In this document: positions 26,485 to 35,651 of the stretch, piece by piece
Layout of the letters: every line of letters starts with the position of its first letter
How positions within the stretch are numbered: position 1 is the stretch's first letter
Origin: Mycobacterium sp.
Lineage (GTDB): Bacteria; Actinomycetota; Actinomycetes; Mycobacteriales; Mycobacteriaceae
NCBI RefSeq assembly: GCF_004298145.1
Contig: NZ_SCRH01000038.1
Location: forward strand, 62,001 to 126,000
Length of the DNA stretch: 64,000 nt
Direction: 5' to 3'
Notes under the pieces: generated by a model
Seen by the model: the letters and a program-made list of their open reading frames with translations, nothing else
Databases searched by the model: none
Told to the model about the DNA's origin: nothing
Translations under genes and position numbers: made by a program

Positions 26485-27159
26485 ATGAAGGTGATGGCGC
26501 GAGTTGTCCTGGTATCGATCACCGCGATCGCGGTGGCCGCTTTCGTCCAGCCCGGATCCGCGTTCGCCGATGCGCCGCCCACCCAGGTGATCGCGGTGAT
26601 GGCCGTCGGGCCCGCCGGCGAAGCGATCAACGGCTACCACGTGTTGTCCGGGCCGGACAGCGTCGGGCAAGCCAGCGACTGCTCGGAGCCGTCACCGTCG
26701 GCGGTGGCCGACAACGTCTACTACTGTTCGCCGAGCGCGGCCGGGGCCGGCACCTGCTGGCCATCCACGCCGGGATCGCTGCTGTGCGTGGACAATCCGT
26801 GGGACAGGCAGCTGCACCGGGTGACGTTCGACGGTCGGCTTCCGCCCGTGCGCGCGACCGCCAACCCGGACCCGTTCGCGCTCACCCTCGACGACGGCAC
26901 CCGATGCCTGCTGCGCAACGGCGGCGCGTGGGGTGGGCGGGCCGATGGCTACGTCGGCGTCTACGGATGCGGCGGCCCCGGCGGCGAACTCGCCGTGCTG
27001 TGGCTGCCCAGCCAGGGCGCCGGATCCTGCATCGACCGCTCCTCGGCGGCATGGACCGTCAAGGTCGGTCGCCTCGGCGCACCGGACGCCGTCCTGCCGC
27101 CGCCTGCGACCCGCGCCGTCACCGAGGCCTGGCTTGCCGGGGGCAGGGCTGGGCAGTAG
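26485..27159 (+). CDS. Secreted protein of unknown function
   Basis: A 224-residue protein with a clear Sec signal peptide (MKVMARVVLVSITAIAVAAF and onward, cleavage likely after SAFADA). The mature part has seven cysteines (including CSEPS, YYCSP, TCWPS, LLCVD, RCLLR, YGCGG, SCIDR), suggesting disulfides, and a Gly-rich segment GVYGCGGPGGELA. No domain is recognised. The ATG at 26485 has GGAGG 8 bp upstream, so the GTG at 26476 is not the start. Function unknown. Confidence 0.8.
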   Translation: MKVMARVVLVSITAIAVAAFVQPGSAFADAPPTQVIAVMAVGPAGEAINGYHVLSGPDSVGQASDCSEPSPSAVADNVYYCSPSAAGAGTCWPSTPGSLLCVDNPWDRQLHRVTFDGRLPPVRATANPDPFALTLDDGTRCLLRNGGAWGGRADGYVGVYGCGGPGGELAVLWLPSQGAGSCIDRSSAAWTVKVGRLGAPDAVLPPPATRAVTEAWLAGGRAGQ

Positions 27160-27191
27160 GGCGGCGCCCCGGGGCTGCTATAACGCAACGT

Positions 27192-28037
27192 ATGTCAAGC
27201 GACGCGCACACCATCACCCATGTTTCCGACACCGCCCGGTGGACGGCGTTGCACCGGGCGACCGAATCGGCCCGCCCCGATGCGCTGTTCCACGACCCAC
27301 TGGCGGAACGCCTCGCCGGTGCACACGGTCGCGCGATCGTCGACAACGTTCGCTGGACGGATCGCAGCGGTTTTTGGCTGGTCGCGCGCACCAAGCTCAT
27401 CGACGACGCCATCGCCGACGCGCTCACGAACGGCTGCGACCGGGTGCTGAATCTGGCCGCCGGCCTGGACACCAGGCCCTACCGCTTAGACCTCCCACCC
27501 GATCTCACCTGGATCGAGGCCGATCTGCCCAAGTTGCTCGAGGAGAAGACGCAGGTACTCGGCGATCAGATCCCGCGCTGCCGGCTCCACCGCATAGCGG
27601 TTGACCTCGCCGACCCGCCCGCCCGAGACACCTTCTTCAACGAAGCGCTGGATGGCGCGACGAAGGCCTTCGTGCTGACTGAGGGTCTGTCGATGTATCT
27701 GGAGACCTCCGACATCGCGGCGCTTTCGGGTGCGATCAAGCGACCCGAAGTCGCCTGGTGGATGCTCGATTTCGCGTTTCCCGGCCTGAGGAAGCGGATC
27801 AATAAGAATATGGCCGGAATTGCGGCGAACGCTCCGTTCAAATTCGCGCCCGAGAACGGGCTGGCCTTCTTCGAAGACCTCGGCTGGCGCACTGTCGAAG
27901 CGGAATCGGTGCTGGCCGCCGCCCACCGGTTGCACCGCCTACCGATCTGGATGCGCCCACTTGCCTGGCTGCCTCGGCCGGATTTGCGCCGTCCGGGCGG
28001 CAGATCGTCGAGTGCGATTGCCCTGCTCACCCACTGA
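27192..28037 (+). CDS. Class I SAM-dependent methyltransferase (TIGR00027/LCMT type)
   Basis: A 281-residue methyltransferase of the mycobacterial LCMT-like family. It has FWLVARTKLIDDAIADAL, VLNLAAGLDTRPYRLDLPPDLTWIEADLPKLLEEK, and the late FVLTEGLSMYLETSDIAAL. The SAM-binding loop NLAAGLDTRPYRL is well formed, unlike that of the methyltransferase at 24559. It starts at ATG 27192, 32 bp after the secreted protein, so a small operon is possible. The acceptor is unknown; relatives are numerous in mycobacteria. Confidence 0.87.
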   Translation: MSSDAHTITHVSDTARWTALHRATESARPDALFHDPLAERLAGAHGRAIVDNVRWTDRSGFWLVARTKLIDDAIADALTNGCDRVLNLAAGLDTRPYRLDLPPDLTWIEADLPKLLEEKTQVLGDQIPRCRLHRIAVDLADPPARDTFFNEALDGATKAFVLTEGLSMYLETSDIAALSGAIKRPEVAWWMLDFAFPGLRKRINKNMAGIAANAPFKFAPENGLAFFEDLGWRTVEAESVLAAAHRLHRLPIWMRPLAWLPRPDLRRPGGRSSSAIALLTH

Positions 28038-28051
28038 CGGCGGCTCGGCTC

Positions 28052-28906
28052 CTACCAGACGCGAATCCAGTCGATGAGCATGTCGGCGGGGTAGCTGCCC
28101 GGGCCCGGGTCTTCGCCACCCGAGCCGGCGACCGCGAGGTTGAACACGGGATACGCCGTGTACCCGGGCGCGCTGAAAGGCCAGTCCGGCAGCGAGCTGG
28201 CCGGCACGTCGAAGTAAGGCGGCGCGCCGTCGGTGTAGTCCTTCCAGAACCGGATGCCGGCCTCGTCCCACTGCGTGCGCCAGGTATGCCAGGCGCTGTC
28301 CACCGCGATGTTGTGCGTCTTCCATTCGCCACCGTTGGCCTTGGCGTGCACCGTCGTGGCCGACGGCCATTTGCCGTTGCCGTACCACTCCATGACGTCG
28401 ATCTCGCCCTGGTCGTCGTTGCCCAGCCAGTAGGCGGGCCACGCGCCCGCGGTCAGACAGCCCAGCTTGATCCGGGCCTCCCAGGTGTGGCCGACACCGC
28501 CGCGCCACCGGCTCTGCACCTTGCCGCTGTAGTAGGTGGGGCCGTCCTTGGCGGCGCGCAGGACCAGATTGGACTTGCCGTCGAGGAACACGTTGCGGCG
28601 ATCATCGCGGTACTGACCGATGTTGTCGGGCCGCTCCCAGTAGGTCGGATCCTTGATCGTCTCGCGGGCTTTGGCCACCGCCCATTTGGACGCATCGGGT
28701 GCCGAACCGGCCGGACCGTCGAATTCGTCGGAGAAGACGTAGGTCCCGGACTGGCCGCTGGGCGCGGCAGGCGGCGGTATCCGACCGGCGGGTTCATCCC
28801 GTCCGCCCGGGTGGGCCCAGGTTTTCGGGGCCGGCAGCGCGGCTGCCAGCACGCCGATTCCGGTTGTCAGGATCATGCGGCGGCGATCGATCTCCGGCAT
28901 AAGCAA
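28052..28906 (-). CDS. Glycoside hydrolase family 16 protein, Tat-exported
   Basis: A 284-residue GH16 beta-glucanase-like enzyme, resembling M. tuberculosis Rv0315. The N-terminus (DRRRMILTTGIGVLAAALPAP) is a Tat-type signal. The catalytic motif GEIDVMEWYGN carries the ExDxxE nucleophile and acid/base pair. Other family segments are YVFSDEFDGPAG and MLIDWIRVW at the end. It should cleave beta-1,3 (or mixed) glucan outside the cell; the natural substrate is not shown. It converges on the methyltransferase at 27192. Confidence 0.92.
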   Translation of the reverse strand: MLMPEIDRRRMILTTGIGVLAAALPAPKTWAHPGGRDEPAGRIPPPAAPSGQSGTYVFSDEFDGPAGSAPDASKWAVAKARETIKDPTYWERPDNIGQYRDDRRNVFLDGKSNLVLRAAKDGPTYYSGKVQSRWRGGVGHTWEARIKLGCLTAGAWPAYWLGNDDQGEIDVMEWYGNGKWPSATTVHAKANGGEWKTHNIAVDSAWHTWRTQWDEAGIRFWKDYTDGAPPYFDVPASSLPDWPFSAPGYTAYPVFNLAVAGSGGEDPGPGSYPADMLIDWIRVW

Positions 28907-29153
28907 GGGACCCTAGCAGCCAACCGTGAAGACGATAAAACGGGAATTGTCGGAGCCCGCCGCTATCGTTTGGATCGCGGCCGGTCCAGCACGGGCCGCG
29001 GCACGGCAGTGGCACCCGGACATGTTTTAGGAATTCACGGCCAATTCTCATCCTGACGGATGGTTTGGTCTCAGGATTCGGCGGGCATTCTGGAATCACG
29101 ATCCGATAACCACTGTCCTAGCATTTGCGGGTGGTCTGAGAGGAGTGACGATC

Positions 29154-29360
29154 GTGGCGAATACCCAAGAAGGCACGGTGGTCGTCCTTCGCTCCCATCC
29201 GGTATGGGCCGCCGCCCAACGTCGCGAACGCGAACGCAGCGAAGCGATGCGTCGCCACCCTTCGTATCGCGCCCGTCAGCGCGCTGCGGCCTCGGGCAGT
29301 GCCGTCATTCCGCTCATCCGTAACTTCAAGGCTTACTCGAGCGGCAACACCCCGGCCTGA
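29154..29360 (+). CDS. Small basic protein of unknown function
   Basis: A 68-residue ORF with the ribosome site AGAGGAG 9 bp before the GTG at 29154 (another GTG at 29145 is too close to it). It is rich in Arg and Ala, with a charged middle (RRERERSEAMRRHPSYRARQRAAA). No domain or signal peptide is seen. The good ribosome site and the lack of any competing gene favour a real gene. Function unknown. Confidence 0.55.
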   Translation: MANTQEGTVVVLRSHPVWAAAQRRERERSEAMRRHPSYRARQRAAASGSAVIPLIRNFKAYSSGNTPA

Positions 29361-29449
29361 TCCCCGTCCGATCGGCGTCCAAGGGTTCTTGAACCCAGGT
29401 GAAGCGCTCAATACCGTAAATCCCGAGTGAGGTATTTACACGCATTCCC

Positions 29450-29476
29450 ATAACTACTACCATGTGTAGTAGTTAT
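29450..29476. promoter_or_regulatory. Perfect 11-bp inverted repeat, probable operator
   Basis: ATAACTACTAC (29450-29460), a 5-base spacer CATGT and GTAGTAGTTAT (29466-29476). It ends 16 bp before the membrane-protein ATG at 29493, in the right place to block initiation. A second inverted pair, GTAAAT and ATTTAC, lies just upstream at about 29416-29439. No regulator gene is adjacent. Confidence 0.6.
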
Positions 29477-29492
29477 CCGGTGGGAGAAGTCG

Positions 29493-29948
29493 ATGCCCAA
29501 TAACTGGAATGCGGTGGCAACGCACCGTTCGGTAATCGCGGCGATGATCGGTTTCGTCGCGGCGTTTGCACTTCATGGGATCGACCATTTTCGGCGGGGC
29601 ACGACGGCGTCGCCGCCGGCGGTCATGGTTGGCGGGACGATTCAGGGATTGATCGTCGCGGTCGCGCTCGTGCTGGTATTGCGCAATCACCCGTGGGCAG
29701 CCCGGGCCGCAATCGTCGTCGGATTCGGTAGCGCGATCTTGTTTGCCTACGCGCATGTGCTGCCTACTTTTCTTCCTGACTTCCAGGACAGCTTCACGTC
29801 GGGACCGCGGATCAACGTCACCTGGTTCTCCTGGCTCACCGCCGCCGGCGAAATCGGGGCAGGACTGATCCTCGGTTTTGTCGGCCTCAAAGCGAGGCGC
29901 CGGCCGGTGATCGATCCGCCTGCCCAGCTCCGTCACGAAATTGTCTAG
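29493..29948 (+). CDS. Four-TM membrane protein of unknown function
   Basis: A 151-residue protein with four predicted transmembrane helices: SVIAAMIGFVAAFALHG, AVMVGGTIQGLIVAVALVLVL, AAIVVGFGSAILFAYAHVL and TWFSWLTAAGEIGAGLILGFVGL. The C-terminus is basic. GGGAGAAG lies before the ATG. The operator-like palindrome directly upstream suggests tight regulation. No family can be named with confidence. Confidence 0.75.
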   Translation: MPNNWNAVATHRSVIAAMIGFVAAFALHGIDHFRRGTTASPPAVMVGGTIQGLIVAVALVLVLRNHPWAARAAIVVGFGSAILFAYAHVLPTFLPDFQDSFTSGPRINVTWFSWLTAAGEIGAGLILGFVGLKARRRPVIDPPAQLRHEIV

Positions 29949-29987
29949 CCGCCGTTACCCGCGCCGGGGACCGGGTCGCCGCGATGG

Positions 29988-30629
29988 TCAGTCACGCCCG
30001 GACGTCGCGGCGCCGATGTCGAGCACACCGCCGCCTGCCGGATCGACGACCTCGACGGTCGGGTCGTCGACGTCGTCAAATTCCAGCCGCAATGCCCGGG
30101 ACATGATCGCGTGCATCACGTACATGGTTGTGGTGTAGGTGAATTCGAGGATCTCGGCGTCGCTGAAGATCTCCCGCAACTGGGTCATCAGCCGTTCCGG
30201 AACCCGGCCATGCTGTCCCGCAAGGCAATCCGTGTAGGCCAGCAGCAGCCGCTCGGTCTGGTCGAAGCAGTCGGCGGTCTGCCAGGACGGTACGGCCGCG
30301 ATCTTGTCCTCGGATAATCCCGCCGACCGACACGCTTTGCAGTGTTGCGAGAAGACGAACTGGCTACCAACCACCCAGCCCGCGCGGATCTGGCCCAGCT
30401 CGCGGTGATCGGCCCGGATGGAAACCTCTTCGCGGTACAAGCGGAAGCCACGTACCGCGTGGCGCAGGGTGGCGGGGGATTGCGCCATCACCGTCCACCA
30501 GTTGCCGGGTGTGCCGCCGATGGTGCCCGGCTCGGCCACCGGATCACGATCGCCGAACATGACGTCGTACATCTTCAGCGTGAATTCGTCGCTGACCTCA
30601 CTCCGCGGGATCGGCTTCAGACGCGGCAT
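29988..30629 (-). CDS. Carboxymuconolactone decarboxylase-family protein
   Basis: A 213-residue CMD-like protein, the fold shared with AhpD. It has the helical core with FSQHCKACRSAG (CxxC-type segment), ERLLLAYTDCLAG and EILEFTYTTTMYVMHAIMSRAL. Members act as decarboxylases or peroxide-related thiol enzymes. Start at 30629 rather than further upstream because GAGGAG sits just before it. Convergent with the four-TM gene. Exact reaction unknown. Confidence 0.83.
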   Translation of the reverse strand: MPRLKPIPRSEVSDEFTLKMYDVMFGDRDPVAEPGTIGGTPGNWWTVMAQSPATLRHAVRGFRLYREEVSIRADHRELGQIRAGWVVGSQFVFSQHCKACRSAGLSEDKIAAVPSWQTADCFDQTERLLLAYTDCLAGQHGRVPERLMTQLREIFSDAEILEFTYTTTMYVMHAIMSRALRLEFDDVDDPTVEVVDPAGGGVLDIGAATSGRD

Positions 30630-30833
30630 CGCGTCTCCTCTCAGCGGGCGGCACGAATCGGGCCCACACAGTCGGCGTTGGATCGTGTTCGATCTTAGGT
30701 TCCACCGTCGCGTCAACACAGCTCGCAGCAACCGCGGCTGGTGAGGGTCCGGGCAGCGGATTCGCCGCCGCCTGGGTGCGCCGCGCGGCCCGAACGTGCG
30801 CGAGGCCGCCGTCGACGATCGACTACCGGTCGA

Positions 30834-31532
30834 TCAGAGCTTGCCTGCGACGAAGTCGGCGGCCTGATTGGCCATGCCCGCGTCGATGTAGGCGCCGGCG
30901 AGATGCTGTGGCCAGTTCTGCTTCCATGTGTTCGGGTCGGCGGGATTGCAGATCGGGTCGGCGCCATGGCACAACTCGATGGTCCGGTCGTTATAGGTCG
31001 GGTTGAGGTTGGTGATCGGGCCCGCCCATTGGCTTCCGTTGCCGAACAATGCGACCGCGGCGATGTGTTGATCGATGCCCGGCGGCAGCGGGCTATCGAA
31101 GCCGAACGCGCTGATGGGCGCGGCGAGCACGACGTCGGTGACGGCCGCGCCAAGGGAGTAGCCGCCCAGCACCAGCCGGGTGTCCGGGCAATTGTTGACC
31201 ACGTCCTGGATGTGGTGGCTCATATCGTTGGCACCCTGGGCGACCTCGGTGTCGGCGGGGTAGCGCACGGCGTAGGCGTCGACGGTTCTGTTCACCTTGG
31301 ATCGCAGGGCGCTGATGAACGCATTGCCCAGCACGCCCGGCCCGGGTGATTCATTGCGGCCGCGGGCGAACACGACCTGCACCGGCGGGCAGCTCGCGGC
31401 TGCGGCCGATGGCGCCGCGGCCGGCGCCCCGGGCGGAAGCACCGCGGCAGCCGACATCAGGGCAGTCGCGGTTGTGACCGCGGCAAGACCGACAGCACCG
31501 GATCTACGGATAAGCAGGGCGCGCACGCCCAT
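30834..31532 (-). CDS. Secreted cutinase family protein (Culp-like)
   Basis: A 232-residue cutinase-like serine esterase. It has a long N-terminal signal (AVGLAAVTTATALMSAAAV), the opening CPPVQVVFARGRNESPG, the nucleophile elbow LGGYSLGAAV, aspartate in CHGADPICNP and histidine in WPQHLAGAYIDAGMANQAADFV. It should hydrolyse ester lipids in the envelope or host. The first of three cutinases in this window. Start chosen at ATG 31532 before the hydrophobic signal. Confidence 0.92.
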   Translation of the reverse strand: MGVRALLIRRSGAVGLAAVTTATALMSAAAVLPPGAPAAAPSAAAASCPPVQVVFARGRNESPGPGVLGNAFISALRSKVNRTVDAYAVRYPADTEVAQGANDMSHHIQDVVNNCPDTRLVLGGYSLGAAVTDVVLAAPISAFGFDSPLPPGIDQHIAAVALFGNGSQWAGPITNLNPTYNDRTIELCHGADPICNPADPNTWKQNWPQHLAGAYIDAGMANQAADFVAGKL

Positions 31533-31642
31533 GATGGTAAAGCGATCTCGCCACGCCCGCTGGGCAGTCGCCAAGCCAACCTCGTGTGATCGCTCAGCGC
31601 GAACATCGACCAGTGTGGCTGCGGCGTCGATCCAGGCGATAG

Positions 31643-32314
<672 letters not shown>

Positions 32315-32327
32315 CGGAAATCTCCGG

Positions 32328-33404
32328 TTACCGGCCCGGTCCCGTAGCGACGCATTCGCAGTCGAAGTCGGTCTGCAGGCCCATCGGCAGCGCGTCGCCG
32401 CGGAAGATCCCTGCGCCGGCGGTCGCGTTCGACAAGGCATCTGCCGCCAAGATCATCGCGGCGCCCGTCCAGGTGGTCCGCTCCTCGGGCCACCGTTTCC
32501 CGTCCGCGAAAACCAAACCCGTCCAATAGGATCCGTCGTCCTCGCGCAGGTGTTGCATCGCGGCGAACTGGCGGTGAGCAGCTGACCGCTGCCCGAGGGC
32601 ATCCAGCGCCAGCACCAGCTCGCAGGTCTCGGCACCGGTTACCCACGGACGATCGCCGACACATCGGATGCCCAGACCATCGACCACGAAGTCATCCCAG
32701 CGCTGCTTGATGCGCGCGACCGCCGCCGGACCCCGCAAGGCGCTGCCGAGGATGGGGTAGTACCAGTCCATCGAGTAGCGCTCTTTTTCGGTGAACGCCT
32801 CCGGATGGTCGGTGATGGTGTGGCCCAGTCGGCCCAGGGCCAATTCCCACTCCGGCTGCGGATCCCCGACGAAGGCCGCCAGCGCGAGCGCGCAGCGGAT
32901 GCTGTGAAACACGCTCGAGCATCCGGTCAGCAGGGCTTCCGGCAGCAAGCCGGCTTCGCTTCGAGCCCAACCGATCTCGCCGTTGCCAACCTGCATGTCG
33001 ATGACGAAATCGATCGCTTTGTGCACCACCGGCCACATCTCGGCCGCGAACGACTCGTCGCCCGTCACCAGTATGTGGTGCCACACGCCGGCGGCAATGT
33101 ACGCGCAGAAGTTGCTGTCGCTGTTCGCGTCTTCGATCACGCCCGCCCGGAACTGGATGGGCCAGGAGCCATCGGATCGCTGGGCGCGGCGGCTCCAGTC
33201 GAAGGCCGCCCGTGCCGGCTCCAGCAGGCCGGCGGTGGTGAGTGCCATCGCGCACTCCACGTGATCCCACGGATCGGTATGCCCGCCCTCGAACCAGGGG
33301 ATGGCTCCCGAGGATTCCTGTGCGGCGGCAACAGACAGCGCGGTCTGTCGACACTGCTCGGGACTGAGTGCCCCCGCAACCGCTGGCAGGTTAGACCGAT
33401 GCAA
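32328..33404 (-). CDS. Prenyltransferase/squalene-cyclase-like alpha-toroid protein
   Basis: A 358-residue protein made of repeated helical hairpins with AIPWFEGGHTDPWDHVECAMAL, FDWSRRAQRSDGSWP and WARSEAGLLPEALLTGCSSVFHSIRCALAL. The QxxDGSW-like element recalls squalene-cyclase/prenyltransferase repeats, but the HTDPWDH segment could also serve a toroidal glycosidase. The start overlaps the methyltransferase stop by 14 bp. It is the last gene of a three-gene operon. The function is not established; annotation as an alpha/alpha-toroid enzyme is safest. Confidence 0.7.
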   Translation of the reverse strand: MHRSNLPAVAGALSPEQCRQTALSVAAAQESSGAIPWFEGGHTDPWDHVECAMALTTAGLLEPARAAFDWSRRAQRSDGSWPIQFRAGVIEDANSDSNFCAYIAAGVWHHILVTGDESFAAEMWPVVHKAIDFVIDMQVGNGEIGWARSEAGLLPEALLTGCSSVFHSIRCALALAAFVGDPQPEWELALGRLGHTITDHPEAFTEKERYSMDWYYPILGSALRGPAAVARIKQRWDDFVVDGLGIRCVGDRPWVTGAETCELVLALDALGQRSAAHRQFAAMQHLREDDGSYWTGLVFADGKRWPEERTTWTGAAMILAADALSNATAGAGIFRGDALPMGLQTDFDCECVATGPGR

Positions 33405-34149
33405 CTGAATATCCCACAGTCGCTTGGCTTTCCGCTTTCTGCTGTTTGACGAAGTACATTGCCACGCTCTTGCCCACCAGCGGGTTGAGCACCGACTCCG
33501 CCAGCTGCGTGATCTTTGGCCGCTGCATCAGGTCCCAGACCAGAAGTTTGTGGTAGGCGGTCACCGCACGGTGGTCGGTATTCGAGACGCCCACGGCGCA
33601 TTTCAGCCACCAGAAAGGGGAGTGCAGTGCATGTGCGTGATGGGTATGGGTCAATTCCATTCCGCCATCGAGGATCTTGCCACGCAATTCACTGGCCCGG
33701 TAGATACGTACGTGGCCGCCCTCGTTGGCGTGGTATTCGTCGGACAGCAACCAGCACACCCGCTCGGGTAGCCAGCGGGGCACGCTGACCGCCAGCGTGC
33801 CACCGACTTTGAGCACCCTGATCAGTTCGGCGATGGCGATGTCGTCTTGCGGTATATGCTCCAGGATCTCCGAGGCGATGACACAGTCGAATGTCTGATC
33901 GGCGTAGGGCAACGTGAGCGCATCCCCGGCAACCACCTTCGCCAATGCTCCGGCCGGCGCCTCGCCGGTCTCGGCCATCGCGCGCAAAATCGTGTCGACC
34001 GACCGCAATTCGGCCTCGTCGCGGTCGAAGGCGACAACGTCGGCACCACGCCGATACGCTTCGAACGTGTGCCGCCCGGCACCGCAACCCACATCGATGA
34101 CCTTGCACGACGGCCCGATTCCCAGCCGGTCGAAATCGACTGTCAGCAT
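33391..34149 (-). CDS. Class I SAM-dependent methyltransferase (type 11)
   Basis: A 252-residue methyltransferase with motif I VIDVGCGAGRHTFEA, motif II VVAFDRDEAEL and DQTFDCVIASEILEHIPQDDIAIAELIRVLKVGGTLAVSVPRW. Its start overlaps the GT4 glycosyltransferase stop by 7 bp, and its stop overlaps the toroid gene, so the three are co-translated. It probably methylates a sugar, lipid or quinone-like product of the operon; acceptor unknown. Confidence 0.87.
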   Translation of the reverse strand: MLTVDFDRLGIGPSCKVIDVGCGAGRHTFEAYRRGADVVAFDRDEAELRSVDTILRAMAETGEAPAGALAKVVAGDALTLPYADQTFDCVIASEILEHIPQDDIAIAELIRVLKVGGTLAVSVPRWLPERVCWLLSDEYHANEGGHVRIYRASELRGKILDGGMELTHTHHAHALHSPFWWLKCAVGVSNTDHRAVTAYHKLLVWDLMQRPKITQLAESVLNPLVGKSVAMYFVKQQKAESQATVGYSVASV

Positions 34150-35393
34150 GGCGTCGCGCCCCGCGCGTGGCGTGCGATCGACCGCTCGTAGACCCGAACG
34201 GTTTGGGCTGCCACAGCCTCCCAGCTGAATACGTCGACTGCGCGTGTCCGTCCCGCCTTGCCAAGGTTGCGGCGCTTTTCCGGAGAATCCAAGAGCTCAC
34301 CGAGCGCGTGGGTCAGGGCGTCGACGTCGGCGGGCGGGACCAGCTCGGCGCAAGCACCGTCCGTCCCAAGGACTTCCGGCAGTGCGCCCACCCGGCTGGC
34401 GACGATCGGCGTGCCGCTCGCCATAGCTTCCACGGCCGGCAGCGAAAATCCTTCGTAGAGCGACGGAATGCAGGCCACCTCCGCGGACGCGAACAAAGCA
34501 GCGAGCTCGGCATCGGAAAGCCCACTGGTGATGTGCACGATGTCGGAGATTCCGAGTTCGGCGATGAGCTTGTGGGTCGGGCCGTTGGGTTCGACCTTGG
34601 CGACCAGCCGCAACTCGAGATCCCGGACGGTACGCAGCCTCGCGACCGCTTGCAACAGGGTACGGACGCCCTTCAGCGGCGTGTCGGCGCTGGCGATCGC
34701 GATGATTCGACCGGGTTCTCGTGGGCCAGATCCCGGTTTGAACAGCTCGGTATTCACCCCGAGCGGCACCACGTGTAGCTGATCCGGCGAGACGCCGAAG
34801 TCGCTGATGATGTCGGTGGCCGACGACGACGAGACCGTCAACAGGTCGGGGATGTGACGGGCGACCTCTTGCTGCATACCCAAAAACCCATACCATCGGC
34901 GCACCAACGGTTTTCGCCACCATCGCGCCGCGGCCAGATCCAATACCCGATCGCGGGTGATCGGGTGGTGCACGGTGGCCACCACCGGCAACCCCGCGCC
35001 GGCGATGCTGAGCAGCCCGGTACCCAGGCTCTGGTTGTCGTGGACGACGTCGAAATCGGCTGTCCGCTCGGCCAATAACCGGGCGGCGCGCATCGTGAAC
35101 GTCCGCGGTTCGGGAAAGCCGGCCGTCCATGTGGTGAGCAATTCCAAAAGGTCAATGGAGTTGCGAATCTCGCTCGGCCGCGGTACCCGGAAAGGGTCGG
35201 GCTCCCGATAGAGATCAAGGCTCGGAACTTCGGTGAGCCGGACCCGAGGGTCGAGTAGGTCGGGATACGGCTGCCCGGAAAACACCTCGACGTCGTGACC
35301 GAGTTCCACCAGGCCGTGGCTGAGATGGCGCACGTAGACGCCCTGTCCGCCGCAATGGGTCTTACTACGGTAGGACAGCAAGGCAATTCGCAT
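34143..35393 (-). CDS. GT4-family glycosyltransferase
   Basis: A 416-residue GT-B glycosyltransferase. The N-terminal domain opens RIALLSYRSKTHCGGQGVYVRHLSHGLVELGHDVEVF, and the donor domain carries PLGVNTELFKPG and the retaining GT4 signature YEGFSLPAVEAMASGTPIVASRVGALPEV (E-x7-E). It adds a sugar from a nucleotide donor. First gene of the operon, preceded by a promoter and an operator-like repeat at 35481-35525. The ATG at 35393 has AAGAAGAG nearby. Acceptor unknown. Confidence 0.9.
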   Translation of the reverse strand: MRIALLSYRSKTHCGGQGVYVRHLSHGLVELGHDVEVFSGQPYPDLLDPRVRLTEVPSLDLYREPDPFRVPRPSEIRNSIDLLELLTTWTAGFPEPRTFTMRAARLLAERTADFDVVHDNQSLGTGLLSIAGAGLPVVATVHHPITRDRVLDLAAARWWRKPLVRRWYGFLGMQQEVARHIPDLLTVSSSSATDIISDFGVSPDQLHVVPLGVNTELFKPGSGPREPGRIIAIASADTPLKGVRTLLQAVARLRTVRDLELRLVAKVEPNGPTHKLIAELGISDIVHITSGLSDAELAALFASAEVACIPSLYEGFSLPAVEAMASGTPIVASRVGALPEVLGTDGACAELVPPADVDALTHALGELLDSPEKRRNLGKAGRTRAVDVFSWEAVAAQTVRVYERSIARHARGATPC

Positions 35394-35480
35394 ACTCAAC
35401 TCTTCTTTGCTGGAAAACGACCGCGGAAGGGCGCCGAATCCATCGCGGTCAACGGGTTCCCGAACTCCGTGGCAGCAAAC

Positions 35481-35525
35481 TGGACATGTGTCCAAACTAT
35501 AGTTCGATCACCTAAGCGAGCGCAA
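35481..35525 (-). promoter_or_regulatory. Promoter and operator-like repeat of the GT4 operon
   Basis: On the minus strand, TTGCGC (35520-35525) and TATAGT (35496-35501) are 18 bp apart, a good SigA-type promoter. TGGACA-TG-TGTCCA (35481-35494) lies directly at the expected start site, a classical repressor position. The leader to the ATG is about 90 bases. Confidence 0.5.
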
Positions 35526-35651
35526 CGAGCCTGAAATCCACCGTCCCGCGTGTAGCCGGCCCCCCGGGATGTCCGACACGCAAAAATTGTCTGGCACTCG
35601 GGCGCTGACCGGCCACAATGAGCGGCTCAGGGGTTTTGCTACCATCGCGCG

